Positions 46,892-59,372 of a DNA stretch of 64,000 nt are shown here, in pieces; position 1 is the stretch's first letter; every line of letters begins with the position of its first letter. The notes under the pieces are model-generated. The model did no database searches and had not been told where the DNA came from. It saw only the letters and a list, made by a program, of their open reading frames with translations. The translations under genes were made by a program, and so were the position numbers. This DNA is from Parascedosporium putredinis (lineage: Eukaryota; Ascomycota; Sordariomycetes; Microascales; Microascaceae), in contig CASHTG010000018.1 of NCBI GenBank assembly GCA_949357655.1, positions 186,001-250,000 on the forward strand, read 5' to 3'.

Positions 46892-48505
46892 ATGGAAACC
46901 ATCCCGGAAGCGCTCAAAAGGCCGAGATAGCTCGGTTTATCCACAGGGCCAACCAGCTTCGACAGGTCAAGCCTGCCATCACATATTGGTGTATGTCGCT
47001 TACCCCGCCACCAACAGCTTCCCCTCCCCTTCCTCCAAACCGCCTTGGCGCAAAACGAAACCCTGCCAACGACGCGCAACGGTAGATAGCTGACTTGTGA
47101 GGTTCGCAGGCGAGTACTGGGCGGTAAAGCAGATCCTAGCGAAACAACTACACACTATCGACGATGAGTGCCTCTCGTTTACCACGGGTCTCATGGACAA
47201 GCTGGAGCAGGTACATGCAACCCTCTCCCATCCCCCGGTTTCCCCAGATCTGCGGCTCGGACGCAGCTGCGCGCTTCGCCGTATAGATAAACTTGAAAGA
47301 CTGCGAGATTAACAGAGCATGTGCAGACAAAAACCAAGTTTCCCGATGACGACGCCATAATCGACGACACTGCCGGTCAAGCCTATGTTGAGCAGTTTGC
47401 CCAGCAAACCTTTGACCGATGCGAAAAGGTCCTCTATGCCGACAAAGTGACGAGGTATGTAGATGGACACTGCGCTCGCCCCAACAGATTCTTTTATTGT
47501 CTCTCCCTTCCAGCCTCTCACCTCACTTGGGTCATTGCGGAAGCACAACTGACACTGAATATTTTTGTCGCACAGGCAAACCGCCGACACGTTTGACGCG
47601 GCCGCGACATTCTTCCAACTCATCAGCATCTGGGAAACCCCCGACGCCGAAACGCAAAAGAAGATCAAATTCGCCAAGTGGAACGCGGCGCGCATACTCC
47701 GAGCCATCAAGGAGGGCCAAGACCCAAACGAGTCAAATCCCAAACGTCCCACAGTGGAAGAGGTGGAAGAGGGCGCCGAGGGCGCAGAGGAGATTCCTAC
47801 TTTCGTAGACCACCCTAGTCCAGGTGTCTCGCCAATCGATCACATCCCCGACCGGCCCTCGCCCCCGCCCCGGCTTCCCTTCGACCCCGTCGCCAGCCCG
47901 CTGCCTTCCCACCTCCACCAGCAGCAGCCCGACTTCACGCCCCCTTCGCCGATGAGCCAAGGCTCGCCCGTCAACTTCCCGGACCACGTCCCCTCACCCT
48001 ACTCCCGCACCAGCCTATCGCCCGCCAACGCGAGCCTTTCGCAGCCTCCCATCCAACCCCCTCCTCCAACGAGCGCCCCGGGCCCCAGCCACCCGACGGC
48101 AGGCCCCGGCCCCGGCTCCCACCCGCTCCACTTTTCCTCGTCGACGTCTTCACACCACGCGCAACCGCCCACGCAGCCTTCATTAGCCTTCCCCGGCCCG
48201 AGCGTCATCCCAGCGCCGTCTCCACAACCGCAGACCCCACCCTCGGCCCCTTCTTGGGCTCCGTCCGCGCCCCAGGCTGGGCATGCGCCGGGATACCCCG
48301 CGCACCCCCACCCACAGGCCACCCGTTGGCGTACGCGCAGCAGCCGCCCGCACAACCGGTAGTGGCACCGGCAGCTGTGGACGAGGTGCAGATTTCGCAA
48401 GCGCAGAAGCATGCCAAGTGGGCCATATCGGCTCTCAACTTTGACGACGTCCCTACAGCGGTGAAGGAGCTGAGGAAGGCGCTAGAGTCCCTTGGCGCCC
48501 AGTAA
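46892..48505 (+). CDS. VTA1: ESCRT-III regulator Vta1
   Basis: Vta1 (LIP5) activates the ATPase Vps4 and links it to ESCRT-III in multivesicular body formation. Exons are 46892-46990, 47110-47210, 47327-47454 and 47576-48505, all in phase. N-terminal MIT-like helices: AEIARFIHRANQLRQVKPAITYWCEYWAVKQILAK, then SFTTGLMDKLEQ, TFDRCEKVLYADKVTRQT and ETQKKIKFAKWNAARILRAIKEG. A 230-residue Pro/Ser-rich linker follows, then the C-terminal Vps4-binding VSL helices QISQAQKHAKWAISALNFDDVPTAVKELRKALE, stop 48503-48505. Start METIPEALK at 46892. Two breaks: an A-run near 46917 and one near 48320. The linker is long, but the two conserved ends are unmistakable. Confidence 0.92.
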
Positions 48506-48872
48506 GCTCGGGAGACTTGGGAAACGAAAAGAAAGAAAAGTGTTGTGTGGGGAGAGACTGAAAAACCTGTATATGGGAGTAAGGGAATGAGGTGAGGTAG
48601 GCAACGTGATGGTAATCGATATTGCGCTTAGTTTTTAGTTTTTATTACTGCCCCTCCGCGCGAGCCGTTATCGGGTTACAGACACCGAGCGATCCCGACA
48701 GAGTGAACATTGGATATATTTAGCGTTGAACTGTCATTGCTTCGGCAAGGCAACTTGGTAGAAATGCAACCCTTCAATACCACACTAGACGAGTATTCTT
48801 CTCTCCAAAAGAAATCTCATTCATCCTCGGTGATAGATGCTCAACCACCAAATATACAGCTTCCTCATCTCA
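48506..48872. other. Intergenic between convergent genes
   Basis: The 3' regions of VTA1 and the DUF1996 gene meet here. No coding signal was seen. Confidence 0.55.
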
Positions 48873-50393
48873 TTAGTGGATGTGGTCGCCACCATCACCC
48901 AAGCCAGGAAGCTCCGTGAGCCCTAAGGAACCAAACAAGCGCACGAGTCAGCATAAGAAATCAACAGGCGATTTCACAAAAGGGGCAAACAGAACAATGT
49001 GTTGAGAAACTAAAAAGAATGAAAGGGGCCGGGAATCCAGGTGCAGAGAAGAAAACTCACAGCCGTCGACATCCTCCTCCACCAGACGCTGAACCGCGCA
49101 CTTATTCCCCTCCGCCAAACCCTGACTCTTGAGAGTAGGGCAGTTGACATTGCAATTCGCGTCCATGGCCCTCTGCAGCGCGTCGCCCTTCCAACCAAAG
49201 ACGTAGTCACCGTGGTTCCCGTAGCCGGTAGCGTCGCCGAAGCTCCAGACAAAGGGCTGGGCGCTAGAGTCCTCGGGCCAGAGGGCCTGGTCGTTGAAGG
49301 TGCGGGTGTCCCAGATGGCTTCGAGGAAGACTTGGGGGACGCGGACGGGGTGGGTGGCGGGGCAAGGGCCGTTGGATTCGAAAGTGCCGGATTCGGGGTA
49401 GGAGACGTGGGACATGTGGTCGGGGCTGTCGAGGTTTTTGCCGTCCCAGCAGCTGTGGTGAGGATACAAGTTAGATGTTTGATGTACAAGCGGTAAAGTG
49501 TATGTAACCCTAGTAGATAAGAAATAAAGGGAACAGAGAGAAATGACTTACGTCGGGAAGCGGACGTTGACCATGATGCCGTACGGGCAAGGCTTGGTCG
49601 GGAAATCTAGAGTCTCGCCGCTCCGTGTGCCGGGCGTGGTCAGGCAGGTATACGTGAGTTGGCGGAACCTACGCGCCTCTTCCTCGGTGCGGTAAGTCGC
49701 ATCCCCGATGAGCATACGGTAGCCCTGTTTAACGACACGAAAAAGAAAAACCAAACATATCAGCGCACTTTGTTCCATCCTTCTAACTTTCAACCCCAAT
49801 TCTGAAACCCCCAAATGCGTTGTAGGCAACTGCTACTCACCGGCTGAAACGCCGTAACCTTTTCATTGCCGCGGACGCTATTCATATAATACACGGTCAC
49901 GCCGCCGTTGGCCTGCTCGAAGCCGACGTTGCCGGTCAGCGGGACGCGGCGGTACGTGCCGTTGCGGGCCTTGAAGAACATGACGGCGGTCCAGTAGTTG
50001 GACAGGTCCTCGCTGAACTGGCACGTCGTGCACGTCGCCGTGGTGGAGATGTCGGTGGTCGGGTCCATGGTGACGTTGAATGCGTTCTATACACGAGCCC
50101 GGGCCCTCTGGGGTTAGTATTCTTCTTGACGTTCTCCGTCTCATGGGGGAAGACACAAGAGGATAGACTATTTGGTTGTGTGTAGAGATGTAGAATAATA
50201 GAAAAGAGCCAAAGGTAGGAGGGGGAAAACTAACACCGCCGACGATTTGATGTAGATGCGGCGAGGGCAACTGGCCCGGGTTGACGAGCGGATCGAGGCG
50301 ATCAACCACAAGCTGGGAGCAGGAGAAGCGCAACACTCCGGCCTCAACCGCGCAGAGAGTAGCTGCCGCCACGAGGAGATTTCGTAGATGCAT
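48873..50393 (-). CDS. Secreted DUF1996-domain protein
   Basis: 339 residues from five exons (50393-50235, 50086-49841, 49724-49552, 49452-49061, 48922-48873), all introns GT-AG and in phase, with no frame break. The signal peptide MHLRNLLVAAATLCAVEAG is followed at once by the DUF1996 start VLRFSCSQLVVDRLDPLVNPG and HLHQIVGGNAFN. Further landmarks are CTTCQFSEDLSNYWTAVMFF, GYRMLIGD, KPCPYGIMVNVRFPTCWDGKN and SPDHMSHVSYPESG. The C-terminal exon reads WLTELPGLGDGGDHIH. Biochemical function of DUF1996 is not established. Many members are extracellular and attached to carbohydrate-binding domains, but none is present here. The absence of breaks across five exons argues that breaks elsewhere are local errors. 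Confidence 0.93.
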
Positions 50394-51684
50394 CGTAGCG
50401 TCTGCTGTACGGCAACGGACACAGAGTCGTCGATTCGCTGGGGATGAGTGGCCGTGAGACTCTGGACAAGAGACTAATAGAGCGTAACCAAGATACCAAG
50501 AGTCGGGAAAGGTAATTTCTTCTTCCTTGTCCACATACGCAGCAAAAAGCCCTGGTTTCCTTCCATTCCCCTTCCATCCAACATCCACTCACCTTCGATG
50601 AGCCTCCGCGGCTCCCTTTATACATCCCCCTCTTCAATGTTCCTAGTTCCGTCGCCCTCGCGTCGCCCTCATTTACCTCCTCCCCAGCCAAGCCAAACAA
50701 CCCGACCTACCGACAACCAACCCGACACTCTATTCCACTGCCGCAACCCTCCCCTCTCTTAACAAGTCTACATCATCTAAATCCCCCAAAGACTCATTAT
50801 TTGTCCCTGCCCTGTCCACCCGTCACGCCCAATCACGCCCCCACCCCGCCGGGTACGTCGACTCTTTAAGTGCCGGCACGGCCACTATATCCGCAATATA
50901 CTCCGGCCCCCCTCTTCTAGCCTATCAGACTCGGTTTCGACCCTTGAAGACGCCTATCATTCGCTCCCTGTCTTTGTGCCGATATTCCTTCTCTTTGTCA
51001 AGCCGGTTTTCGTGTAATCAAGTATCCTGCGAAATCTATCTCATCACGGATTGGGAAATGAGGCGTGTAGGTGCGGGACCCGTAAGACCCGGGGTACATA
51101 CGCGATCCGCAAGCCGTCTCGTTTCGTACCCACGTCGAACCTCTTCCGCTGTCTATTGCCCCACACACGGCAGAGGCTTGACGGCGCAGTGACAGCGCGG
51201 GAGGGCCTGTTCCCTGGGCTCGGCACGCGAAACGATAATGTTCCCTTGTTGGACTGGAATCTTTCCCGTTCTCCACGTAGAGCCGTGGTTTTGTGCATAG
51301 CATTCCCCTACCTTGACCTCTCCTGCGAGAGGAAGTATCACCAGCAGCAGCAGCAAGACGACACATTCAAAAGCTCACGTCAAGACAAAAGCAGGAGGCG
51401 ATACACGCACGCGATGCGGTAAAACAACTGGAGGAGCAGGTAAAAAATGGGTATCGCGTCACCTGAAACCCTCCCCCAATCAATTGGTAGATCCAAAAGG
51501 AGAAAACAAAGGGGAAAAAAAGTACAAAAAAGGAGCGATATGACAAGATATTTAGACCGATTGTCCGGTCAGCTATGCCACCCAGCTAGATTGCAAACGA
51601 GCCCCACAGAGTGGGCCGAAGCCGACTCTTCTCCATGTGTATGCCGTCGACCCTTCTATCCTCGAAGCCGCCTTCTTTGGCGGG
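50394..51684. other. Intergenic, no supported gene
   Basis: This lies between the 5' end of the DUF1996 gene and the 3' end of the cyclic-nucleotide/F-box gene. Open frames overlap on both strands without recognisable protein. Confidence 0.5.
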
Positions 51685-54677
51685 TTACCTGAGGCCTTGC
51701 CCGCCCTTTTCTAGAATGAACTGGACCGGCTTCCTCGCCTTCCTCGCTCGCCCAAATCCCCTCCCAAACGGCCTTCCCATCGTCACCGCCGGCAATAGCG
51801 GCGGCGAAGTGGACGCGTCCTTGCCGTCGGCGGCCCCGCGGCCGGCGCCTCGCCCCTCCGCCTGGGCCCGCTCATCGTAGCCCCAGCGCGAAACGCCCCC
51901 GCCGCGCACCCACTGCTCCAGGTGCCGGCACTGGCTCGCATCGATCCACCTAAGCGACGCGCACCCGTCCAGCACGTTCTCCACGCCTGCGCCCGTGACC
52001 CGCACGCAGCCGCGGACGCTGAGCCCTTCGAGGTCGTTGAGGTGAAGCGCGATGCAACCCAGGCTCCCGTCGCTCACGGCGCTGCCGCAAAATGCCAGGC
52101 GCAGCTCACGCAGCCGGGGCAGGCCCAGCGCCACCACCTCGGTCGACGTATCTGTGAGCGCGCAACAAAACGACAGGTCGAGGTGCGTGAGATTCTTGGC
52201 TGCGTTGACCAGCGCCACAATCGCATTGTCCGAAAGGTAGGTGCAGTCTGCGAGGCAAAGCTGAGTAAGTTTGGCAAAGTTGAACGGCGCCCATGCTTGG
52301 AATCCCGCATCCGTGATCGATGTGCAGCGGGTGAGCGAGAGTGACTGAATCCGGCTCGAGGCATGAGCTGCCAGATGCGCCATCGACCGGTCCGTAATGT
52401 GCTTGCAATATGACAGGTTGAGCCGGCTCAGATTCGGGCACCCAATCACCGTCCCGGGGCCGGCATTGTGGGGGCACGATTTTGTTGCGCCGCGTTCTGC
52501 TGCGGGAGCCGTTGCGGTGGATTAGCTCTCCCCGGAGCCGCCGAGGATGCCGCTGCCTGTTGCCTGTTGGCAGGGGTATCCGGCACCACCCAGCCAACGA
52601 CGCGCACGAGAAGGTTATCCCCCACCTTACGGCAGTTGCTCCAGTCCACTTCCTCGAGACCTTTAGCGTACTCGCTCATTTCCAGGATCTGGCTGGCCGA
52701 AACGTCCCAGACTGACCGCATGTGCCACACCCTGACGTTGCTGCCGCACATTTTCCATAGAGCCCCGAACCCCTCGTCCGTGATGTGGAAGCAGTTGCTA
52801 ATGTCGATGTAGTCTGGCCGTGCCCCGATAAACGGCGCAAGGATGTGTGCCAGCACGGTGTCATTGATACTCTTGCTATACGGCGTCAGGTCCACTTGCT
52901 TGCACAGCTTGTCTGAAGTCGTCGCAATGTTGCGCCAGTGCGTGCACACCTCTCGGAGGCGCATGAGCTCCACCGGGTCCAGAAACTGCATCACCGCTAT
53001 CAAGAGGTTGTCCGGAAGAGCGGGCTTGCCCTCCGGCGTCGTCGAGCTCCGCCGCGAGGATTGAGGCAGGGTCCTCGCCCGTTTGACGGGCATTTCGGAT
53101 TCGGTTGGAGAGTGAACAAAGGGCATGATGAACTTGATCGGCGAGGTTCCCTCTGACAACGGAGACCGCATGCCCGTCGTCGTAGGAGATACGGCCCCGT
53201 CCGGAAGCGTCGTTGACGTCGTTTGGGGTGCCGGAGGCGCCAACGAGTTTCTCCTCCGATTACGGAGATTCTCCATGTCAACGCTGAGAAAGGGGTCGGG
53301 ATCGCCGGGCTCCATCGTCTCTTCCGACACGCTGTTTGGTAGCGATTGTTTCGGTGCCGTCGTAAATGTGACATGCGGTACGGATTGCCGCGAGCTACCA
53401 GGTTCTTTTGGTCCGGGAGAGCGGTTGACGGGGGCGTCCTTCATGACCGAGTCTTCGTCCTCGCCAGGCTTCCGGTACCGCTTCCGCGCCGTCTCTTCTA
53501 CCTGCTTTTTATATTGGGTGGGCATCTCTTCCACAGCTCGTCGAGCGCGTCGCCACCAATCATTAAGCACTCCACCGTCGTGATGGCTCGGACAGTCGCC
53601 GTCCGGCCTCGAGATAGGCCCAGGCTAGCCACCTCGCCAAAGTACTGACCTTGACGTAACCTCGGTCGTTGGTAAAATTTCCGATGCCGCGACGGGTTGT
53701 CCGTGCCTTTAGGTGGCTCGTGGATTACTTCTGCCTCGCCGCGCACGATAAAGTAAATGTCGTTCCCCGTGCTCCCCTGCCGGACAATATCGGTAAAGGG
53801 GGTAGGTCTTGGGCTGCGCGCTCAAGCCTAAGAAATGGAGTATGTCCGCCGGTAACGTCGAAAATAGTGGCAGCTCTTTGAGCGTTTTTCGAATACTAAC
53901 AAACCCGCTACCGAGGGCGCTGCCCGCGGTAGGGTCCTCGATGACGCTTATGCCAGGGCTGGGCGATTTCCGCTTCTTCATATTCACAACGCCACCTTCT
54001 TTGATGACGCCCATGTCTCCCGTCGAAACCTCCCCGGCACCGGTTCTCTGGGGCCATTCGCGCCGATAAACCCACTCGCCACGCCCCGCTCCCGTTGTTT
54101 TTCTTGAGAATATTCAGTCTTTCCTGGGCTTCCTGTCGTATGGCCTTTTCCATCTCCGGGAACTTGGGCAGCTCGGCGTGGAGATCCTCCTTCTTGAGAA
54201 CAAGGACTAGGCATTTCGCCCGCGCGACAATGGTTGCCGTTCTTGGCATATCCATGAGCACGCCAATCTCCCCGAAGAAAGCACCTGGCTTGAGTTCGGC
54301 GTATACGGCCTCGCCGTCCCTCGATATGACGGCTACGGCACCCGCACAAGCCAGTACATGGCTTTCGCATCATCTCCCTCGCGCAGTATCTGGTCCTGCG
54401 CAGCATGAACCTGCGGCCGCAAGTGGTTTCCGATGGCGAGGAGAAACTCTTCGGGGGCGGACATAAACAGGGGAAAGGATCTGATGCGGTCAACGAGGTC
54501 GAGCGGCATGTCTCGTATGGTTGACGTGGTGAGAGGAGAAGGCCGGACGGGCCGGGCGGGGTTCGTTTCGACATTAAAGGACCGGACAACGGACATGGGG
54601 TCGGTGCGTTGAGCACCAGAAGCTTGGTGGTGGGCAAGCGCCCTGTAAGAGGGCGAAGGAGAGCGGCTGCGCCGCAT
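51685..54677 (-). CDS. Cyclic-nucleotide-binding, F-box and leucine-rich repeat protein
   Basis: About 995 residues. The ATG at 54677 starts a basic Ser/Pro-rich segment. Two cyclic-nucleotide-binding modules follow: IRSFPLFMSAPEEFLLAIGN...AFFGEIGVLMDMPRTATIVAR and KELPLFSTLPADILHFL...QYFGEVASLGLSRGRTATVRA, both with the FGE...RTA phosphate-binding cassette. After a disordered linker is an F-box, LPDNLLIAVMQFLDPVELMRLREVCTHWRNIA, then leucine-rich repeats of the cysteine-containing type (LNLSYCKHITDRSMAHL, LSLTRCTSITDAGFQ, LDLSFCCALTD). Stop 51685-51687. An SCF ubiquitin-ligase substrate receptor regulated by cyclic nucleotides is the inference. Single-base breaks occur near 54345, 54085, 53800, 53585 and 52450. 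A Gln/Asn/Pro-rich stretch sits between F-box and LRRs. Confidence 0.85.
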
Positions 54678-57600
54678 GATATCTATTCGACGACGGATGT
54701 GGGGACAAGGGTAGTTTTCGCAGGCACAGCCTCGAGGGTCGAGCCGGAGTTCGACGATTATGCGCTATGATTCTAGCGGAAGATCACCGGCTAACGTCGT
54801 TCGTCCTTTTGGCGTGGATATCGTCTCCTCTTCCTTCCACCGTCTCCCACCCCGAGCGCCGAAGAATGTGTTTGTCGTGTGCCAACGAGGAAGACTGTGG
54901 GGTAAGGCCGCGACGCATCAAGATCGGAATTGGGAAGATCTACACCTCAGACAGCCTTCCGCAACCACGGAGTCATAATCAATATATCTGCTTCTATTGT
55001 TATGTGCCTGGTTGGAGGTATTGGCGAGACAGTGACGTCAAGGCTTCCTCTTGCAAAGGATAGCGCCGTTCCGATCGTCTCCCGCCGGGATATCCCGAAC
55101 TTCCCGACAAAAATGGCCGACGTCTAGAACAATCTAGTTCGAAAGGAGAGAGTCAAGTCGTCCCAAGAGAGGGGTCCTTGGGTACCGATACAGCAAACTG
55201 TGATCGGAAAGGACGGGCGGGGTGCAAAGCTGAGCGTCGAAAGGGAATCTACTCGGATCTAGAAGATTAGCTCCCACGAAACCAGTCGCCCAAGGGCAAA
55301 ATGACAAAATACGGAATGTAATCCTTACTATTTTCAGGTCCAAAGGGGAAAGGTTGGTCTCCTGGACGTGTGCTGCACTATTATCAGGCTCGGACAGCTC
55401 TTGCGCGGGCAGCACGAGGGAGCTTTGGGCGGGAACAAAAAACCCTAGAATGGCACGGACCACGGAAGAAGAATCTCAGGAACAAGCGCTGGGGGTTTCG
55501 TTGGCGTCTTGAAGGAGGCAAGGTGGTGCAAAGACCCGGAGTTTGTTTGGTGGCAGACTCAACGGTTATGCTTGGAGGAAACAAGAGCAAACAAAAGCTG
55601 GTACACAGGGGAGGGCCACAGAGGGTGGCTCGTCAAAGAGCGATTGCGCGGGAGCCGGCTCGGTCAAGGCCCAGTGCCGCTACCACTCTCGGCCGCTTAT
55701 CCTGTACTAAATGTCTGGTCTTTGATGCCCAGCCGTCTTGAGGTTTCTCGCGAGTTACCGTCGGCCAGAAAGAATGCTGCAGGAGCGGTTCCCTTTATGT
55801 CGGGAGTATGAGGGAGGGCGAATTGTACGTGCTCTGGGGTAAAGCAAGGGTGGGTTTCGCAATCGTAAAAGTCTGTCTGTGCCGTCGCGAGGAGGATCGT
55901 GGATGTAAAGGCGGGAGGTTGAGATTGGCCGGAATTGGAGGATATGGAGGCGGGGAGTGACACGATGACGAGAAGAACCCAGACTTCGAGATAACGAGGA
56001 GGGGAGAAAATCAATCCGATGCTTTTGTCGAGCAAATCTAGAAAAGGGTTGGTGAGGTTGATCTAGTTCGTCTTTGCGCTCAAAAGGTTCGATGAGCGTG
56101 CCTTGGTGGGGCACTGGCCACACACAAAGTTGCTCGGAAGTTTGAGCAACTCAGCGCACGCACGTCCTGCTCTGCACTGACTGCTCTGCACTGACTGCTC
56201 TGCGCTGACTGCTCTGCTCTTGCCTTCCATGACGAGGGACGCTGGAGGCTCACGCTGCTGGCCCACAGGTACCCCAAGTACTCCCCGGGCTGGTGGGGAC
56301 GAAGTGGTCCGAGCTCTAGGGATGAAGAGTACCTTGCAGCGACTCCATCCTTGACACACGGTCGTGGAGAGTCCGAAGTAGTCGGCGAGTTCTTTTCCAG
56401 GCGCTGAGGTCACTCATTCAGTTCCTCATCTGGGGATGGTACCTGCTCGGGAAGCCCCTCGACCTCTGGCGTCAATATGAAGTCGAACAGCTTCAGTTGA
56501 TGCGTGTTGCGTGCAGGAGCAATTGGTGCCGTGGCAGGAGCGGAGCGACCTCTCCTAAATTTCAAGGGTCCAAACCAAGAGCTCACACGCCCACCAATTT
56601 ACGAAACAAAAGGAAACACCGCGTAATATTCCCGTACTCTACGCAGAGCCGCTTCGAAGCTTCTGTAATTATTCGGCGGGAGATTAGCCATCGCCTCCCC
56701 GCAAGTCTGTCGAGACCCTATTCATCAAACTTTTTTAATCTCGATGATTCTCCCCTTAACCCTGGCGGTGAACACTCCGGAGTCCCTCTTCTCGTCCTCT
56801 CGTTCTCCCGTCCACCCGTAAAAGTGACGTCCCATTCGTCGCAGACGGTTCGATTCCCACCCAAGAGTAGCCGCGCCGCATCCCTAGACCGGGAGCGCCC
56901 CTCTCCGCGGGTGGACGCCCCCTAGGGTTGTTCCTCAGGGTCCACAAGGTAGTGCCCTCGGTGGCTCCTCAGGACACAGCACCGAGTCTTCACCGGTGTC
57001 GGGAACCCAGCGCCACTGCTCGTTCACGATCTTCCAGTGGCGTAGATGCGCCAATCCTATCCTCAACATCGGACTGTTGGGGCTCATCTGACTGTGTCTG
57101 ACCGCAGCACTGACCATCTCGTCTCCTACCAGGCTCCTTTGGTGTTTTCTTTGTCCAGCCAGCGCCACGATGTCCACCTCCCCTCTCGTGGAGAGCGCAC
57201 CTCCTTTGTTGTGCCAGTTCTTTCTTTGTAATGTAATTGTCCCTCTCCGCGCGCCTCTACATTCCTCATCCAATCCCTCGACCCTTTGTCAAGGGCGGTG
57301 TAAAGAAAAAGTTGGCGTGCGCCTCTAGCTCCAGCACAGCAGACGGGCCAGCCCTAGGGAATTGTTTCAGCCCGGCCCTGGCAGCTTTCGAAACATAGCC
57401 AATCATTACGGCGAAACCCGAGTCATCTCTGCCACAAAAGCAAGAAGAAAAGAAAACCAAAGAGGGCCGAACCCGAACACCTGGCTGCCACGGAAGAAAG
57501 TAAAACTGATAACCTTGGCTGCTGTGCGTCCCTCCCTCGGTGCGGGCTTGTGTGGCCTCGCGCCTCAACTCGGGTTGCGCAGCGCAGGGGAATGGCATGG

Positions 57601-59022
57601 CGGGGGACAGGATGAGGTAACGACGACGCGGGGGATGGCAGCGTCGTATTTCTTTGTGTGATCCAGCTTGGATGCCACTCTATTCCCATGTTGCATCAGG
57701 TTCAACGTTTCAACCACTTCGTTATTATGTGGTGAGCCACTGAGAAGTGTCGCGTGTAAAGGCGACAAGGCTCCGCGATTCTCGTCGTCCATGGGAGACC
57801 ACATGCATCTCCTCTAACCGTTCCAGCTTTTCGATATCTCCTAGTGTCACCCTTGATGTAGCCTTGATCGGAATTTTTGAAAAAGCTCGTTGTCGTAGCG
57901 TCCCGTTCCTCTGTCAAACCCCTAAACTCTGCATCGTCTATCCAGACAGTCAAAAACAAACGGGATTAATGATTTCATATCATGTTCGCGTTTCATCTAA
58001 GCCTATCCTACTTCCGTCCTCGACTCACCGGCCCTTTGTCAAGACGACGAAACACGCGACCGAGGAAGGATTGGCCTACGCGATTACGCGATTCGTGCCC
58101 GCCTACATTTTTAACGTCGTATTTTAAAGTTCGTGCGAGTCTGTCTCCTTGTCGCCTTTAGTCCGGTCAGTGTGAAGGCAACATGGGACGAAGGGGCATG
58201 AAAGCAAGAACCCGGGTCGGCCGCCAGAACCTTATCCGCAAGGAACCGCTCACCCTTTGGCGATCGAACGAGGCCATGGTGAATGGAGTTTAGTAGAATG
58301 GGGAATGGAGAGGGTTTCTTCGACCGCCGTCCGCGGATGGCGAGCTCGACAAAATGGTGACAAAAGGACAGCGGGCACTCCCCTCTGTTAGAGCCCCGTG
58401 TGAGGAATTTGCCAAATATCCATGATGGCCAGTTGAAACCTGTACCGTGGTAAACGCTACGCCATCCGATGTGGCCTCGTGCCGTGACGTCTGAAATATA
58501 AGCCGGCCCTGCAATGCGGGAGGCATCGTTGATCTCATGTCCCTCATTCCGCGAGGCCCCCAAATGCAAAATGGGGAAACTATTCACTATCACGGAGATT
58601 TTTGACTTGTTCGAAATACATGAAGACATGACATGCCACATCATCACGTACGTCGCGTCGTACCCAAAGGGGAGAGAACGACGATACATTGATATATGAT
58701 GCGGACGATAACAAAGAAACCTGCGAGATAGTATGCGCGTTCTTTTAACCGCCTTGTCTATATATGAGGGAGTTATTTACATAAAAGGATTTCCGTTGAT
58801 CAATATCTCGTTCCAGACCGTAGAAGAAGGCGTGCGCGGAAAATTCCATTTCCCCGGAACATGGCTGACGCCTTGTACGCACCCTAAACCTGGGGATCAA
58901 GAGAGGAAAACAAAGAAAAGCAACCCGTCCGCGTTTGATATACCTAATTTCACGCCGAAAACACCAAAAACACCAAAAACACATGCCATAAACCCAGTAC
59001 AATGCAAAGCTCACCCAGGGAC
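54678..59022. other. 4.3 kb without a supported gene
   Basis: Open frames on both strands are mutually overlapping and give no domain. The - strand frame 55697-56035 has a hydrophobic start (LEVWVLLVIVSLPASISS) and could code for a short secreted protein, but nothing supports it. A tandem repeat lies at 56167. Confidence 0.45.
56167..56220. repeat. 14-bp minisatellite (CTGCTCTGCACTGA), about 3.9 copies
   Basis: Copies at 56167-56180, 56181-56194, 56195-56208 (one A to G change) and a partial fourth at 56209-56220. Confidence 0.88.
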
Positions 59023-59372
59023 TCAGACGCAGGTGCCCATGCAAGCCGGGCCCTCTGGATAATCGCAACACAAGACACCGGAGCCACAATAGCACTCTAA
59101 GCTAGGCCTTGCCTGGGACGAACTTTCGAACCACTGCATGATGGTTTTGAGATCCTCGAGTGCCTTGCTTAGCAGGGGCCAGTTGTCTGTCGTGCCAGGA
59201 AGAACCGGGGTAATATCGCTATCCTCACCAAGACCGCCGACGAGTTTTGAAGTTCGGCCTGGCGCTTAGATCGCGCCAGAGATAGATGGCCGTTTGTGGT
59301 GGGGATGGAGGAAGCGGATACAACTATGGTGCCGACGGCAAGTTGAAGAAAGAGGCTTGCAGATATCCTCAT
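59023..59372 (-). CDS. Small secreted six-cysteine protein with Kex2 site
   Basis: 116 residues once an A4 run near 59246-59249 (+ TTTT) is taken as missing one base. The ATG at 59372 starts a signal peptide (MRISASLFLQLAVGTIVVSASS), followed by a short propeptide ending ARSKR, a likely Kex2 cleavage site. The mature part begins QAELQKLVGGLGEDSDITP, contains a helix LLSKALEDLKTIMQWFESSS and ends in a compact cysteine cluster ECYCGSGVLCCDYPEGPACMGTCV: pattern C-x-C-x5-CC-x8-C-x3-C. Stop at 59023. A frame read without the repair gives only the first 67 residues. Small size, signal peptide, Kex2 site and cysteine cluster suit an extracellular effector or peptide, but there is no family match I can name. 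Confidence 0.65.

Noticed and set aside
55697..56035. 112-codon - strand frame with a hydrophobic start (LEVWVLLVIVSLPASISS)
   Set aside because: No proper ATG context, cysteine pattern or family match. It overlaps another frame of similar length, so it is not listed as a gene.
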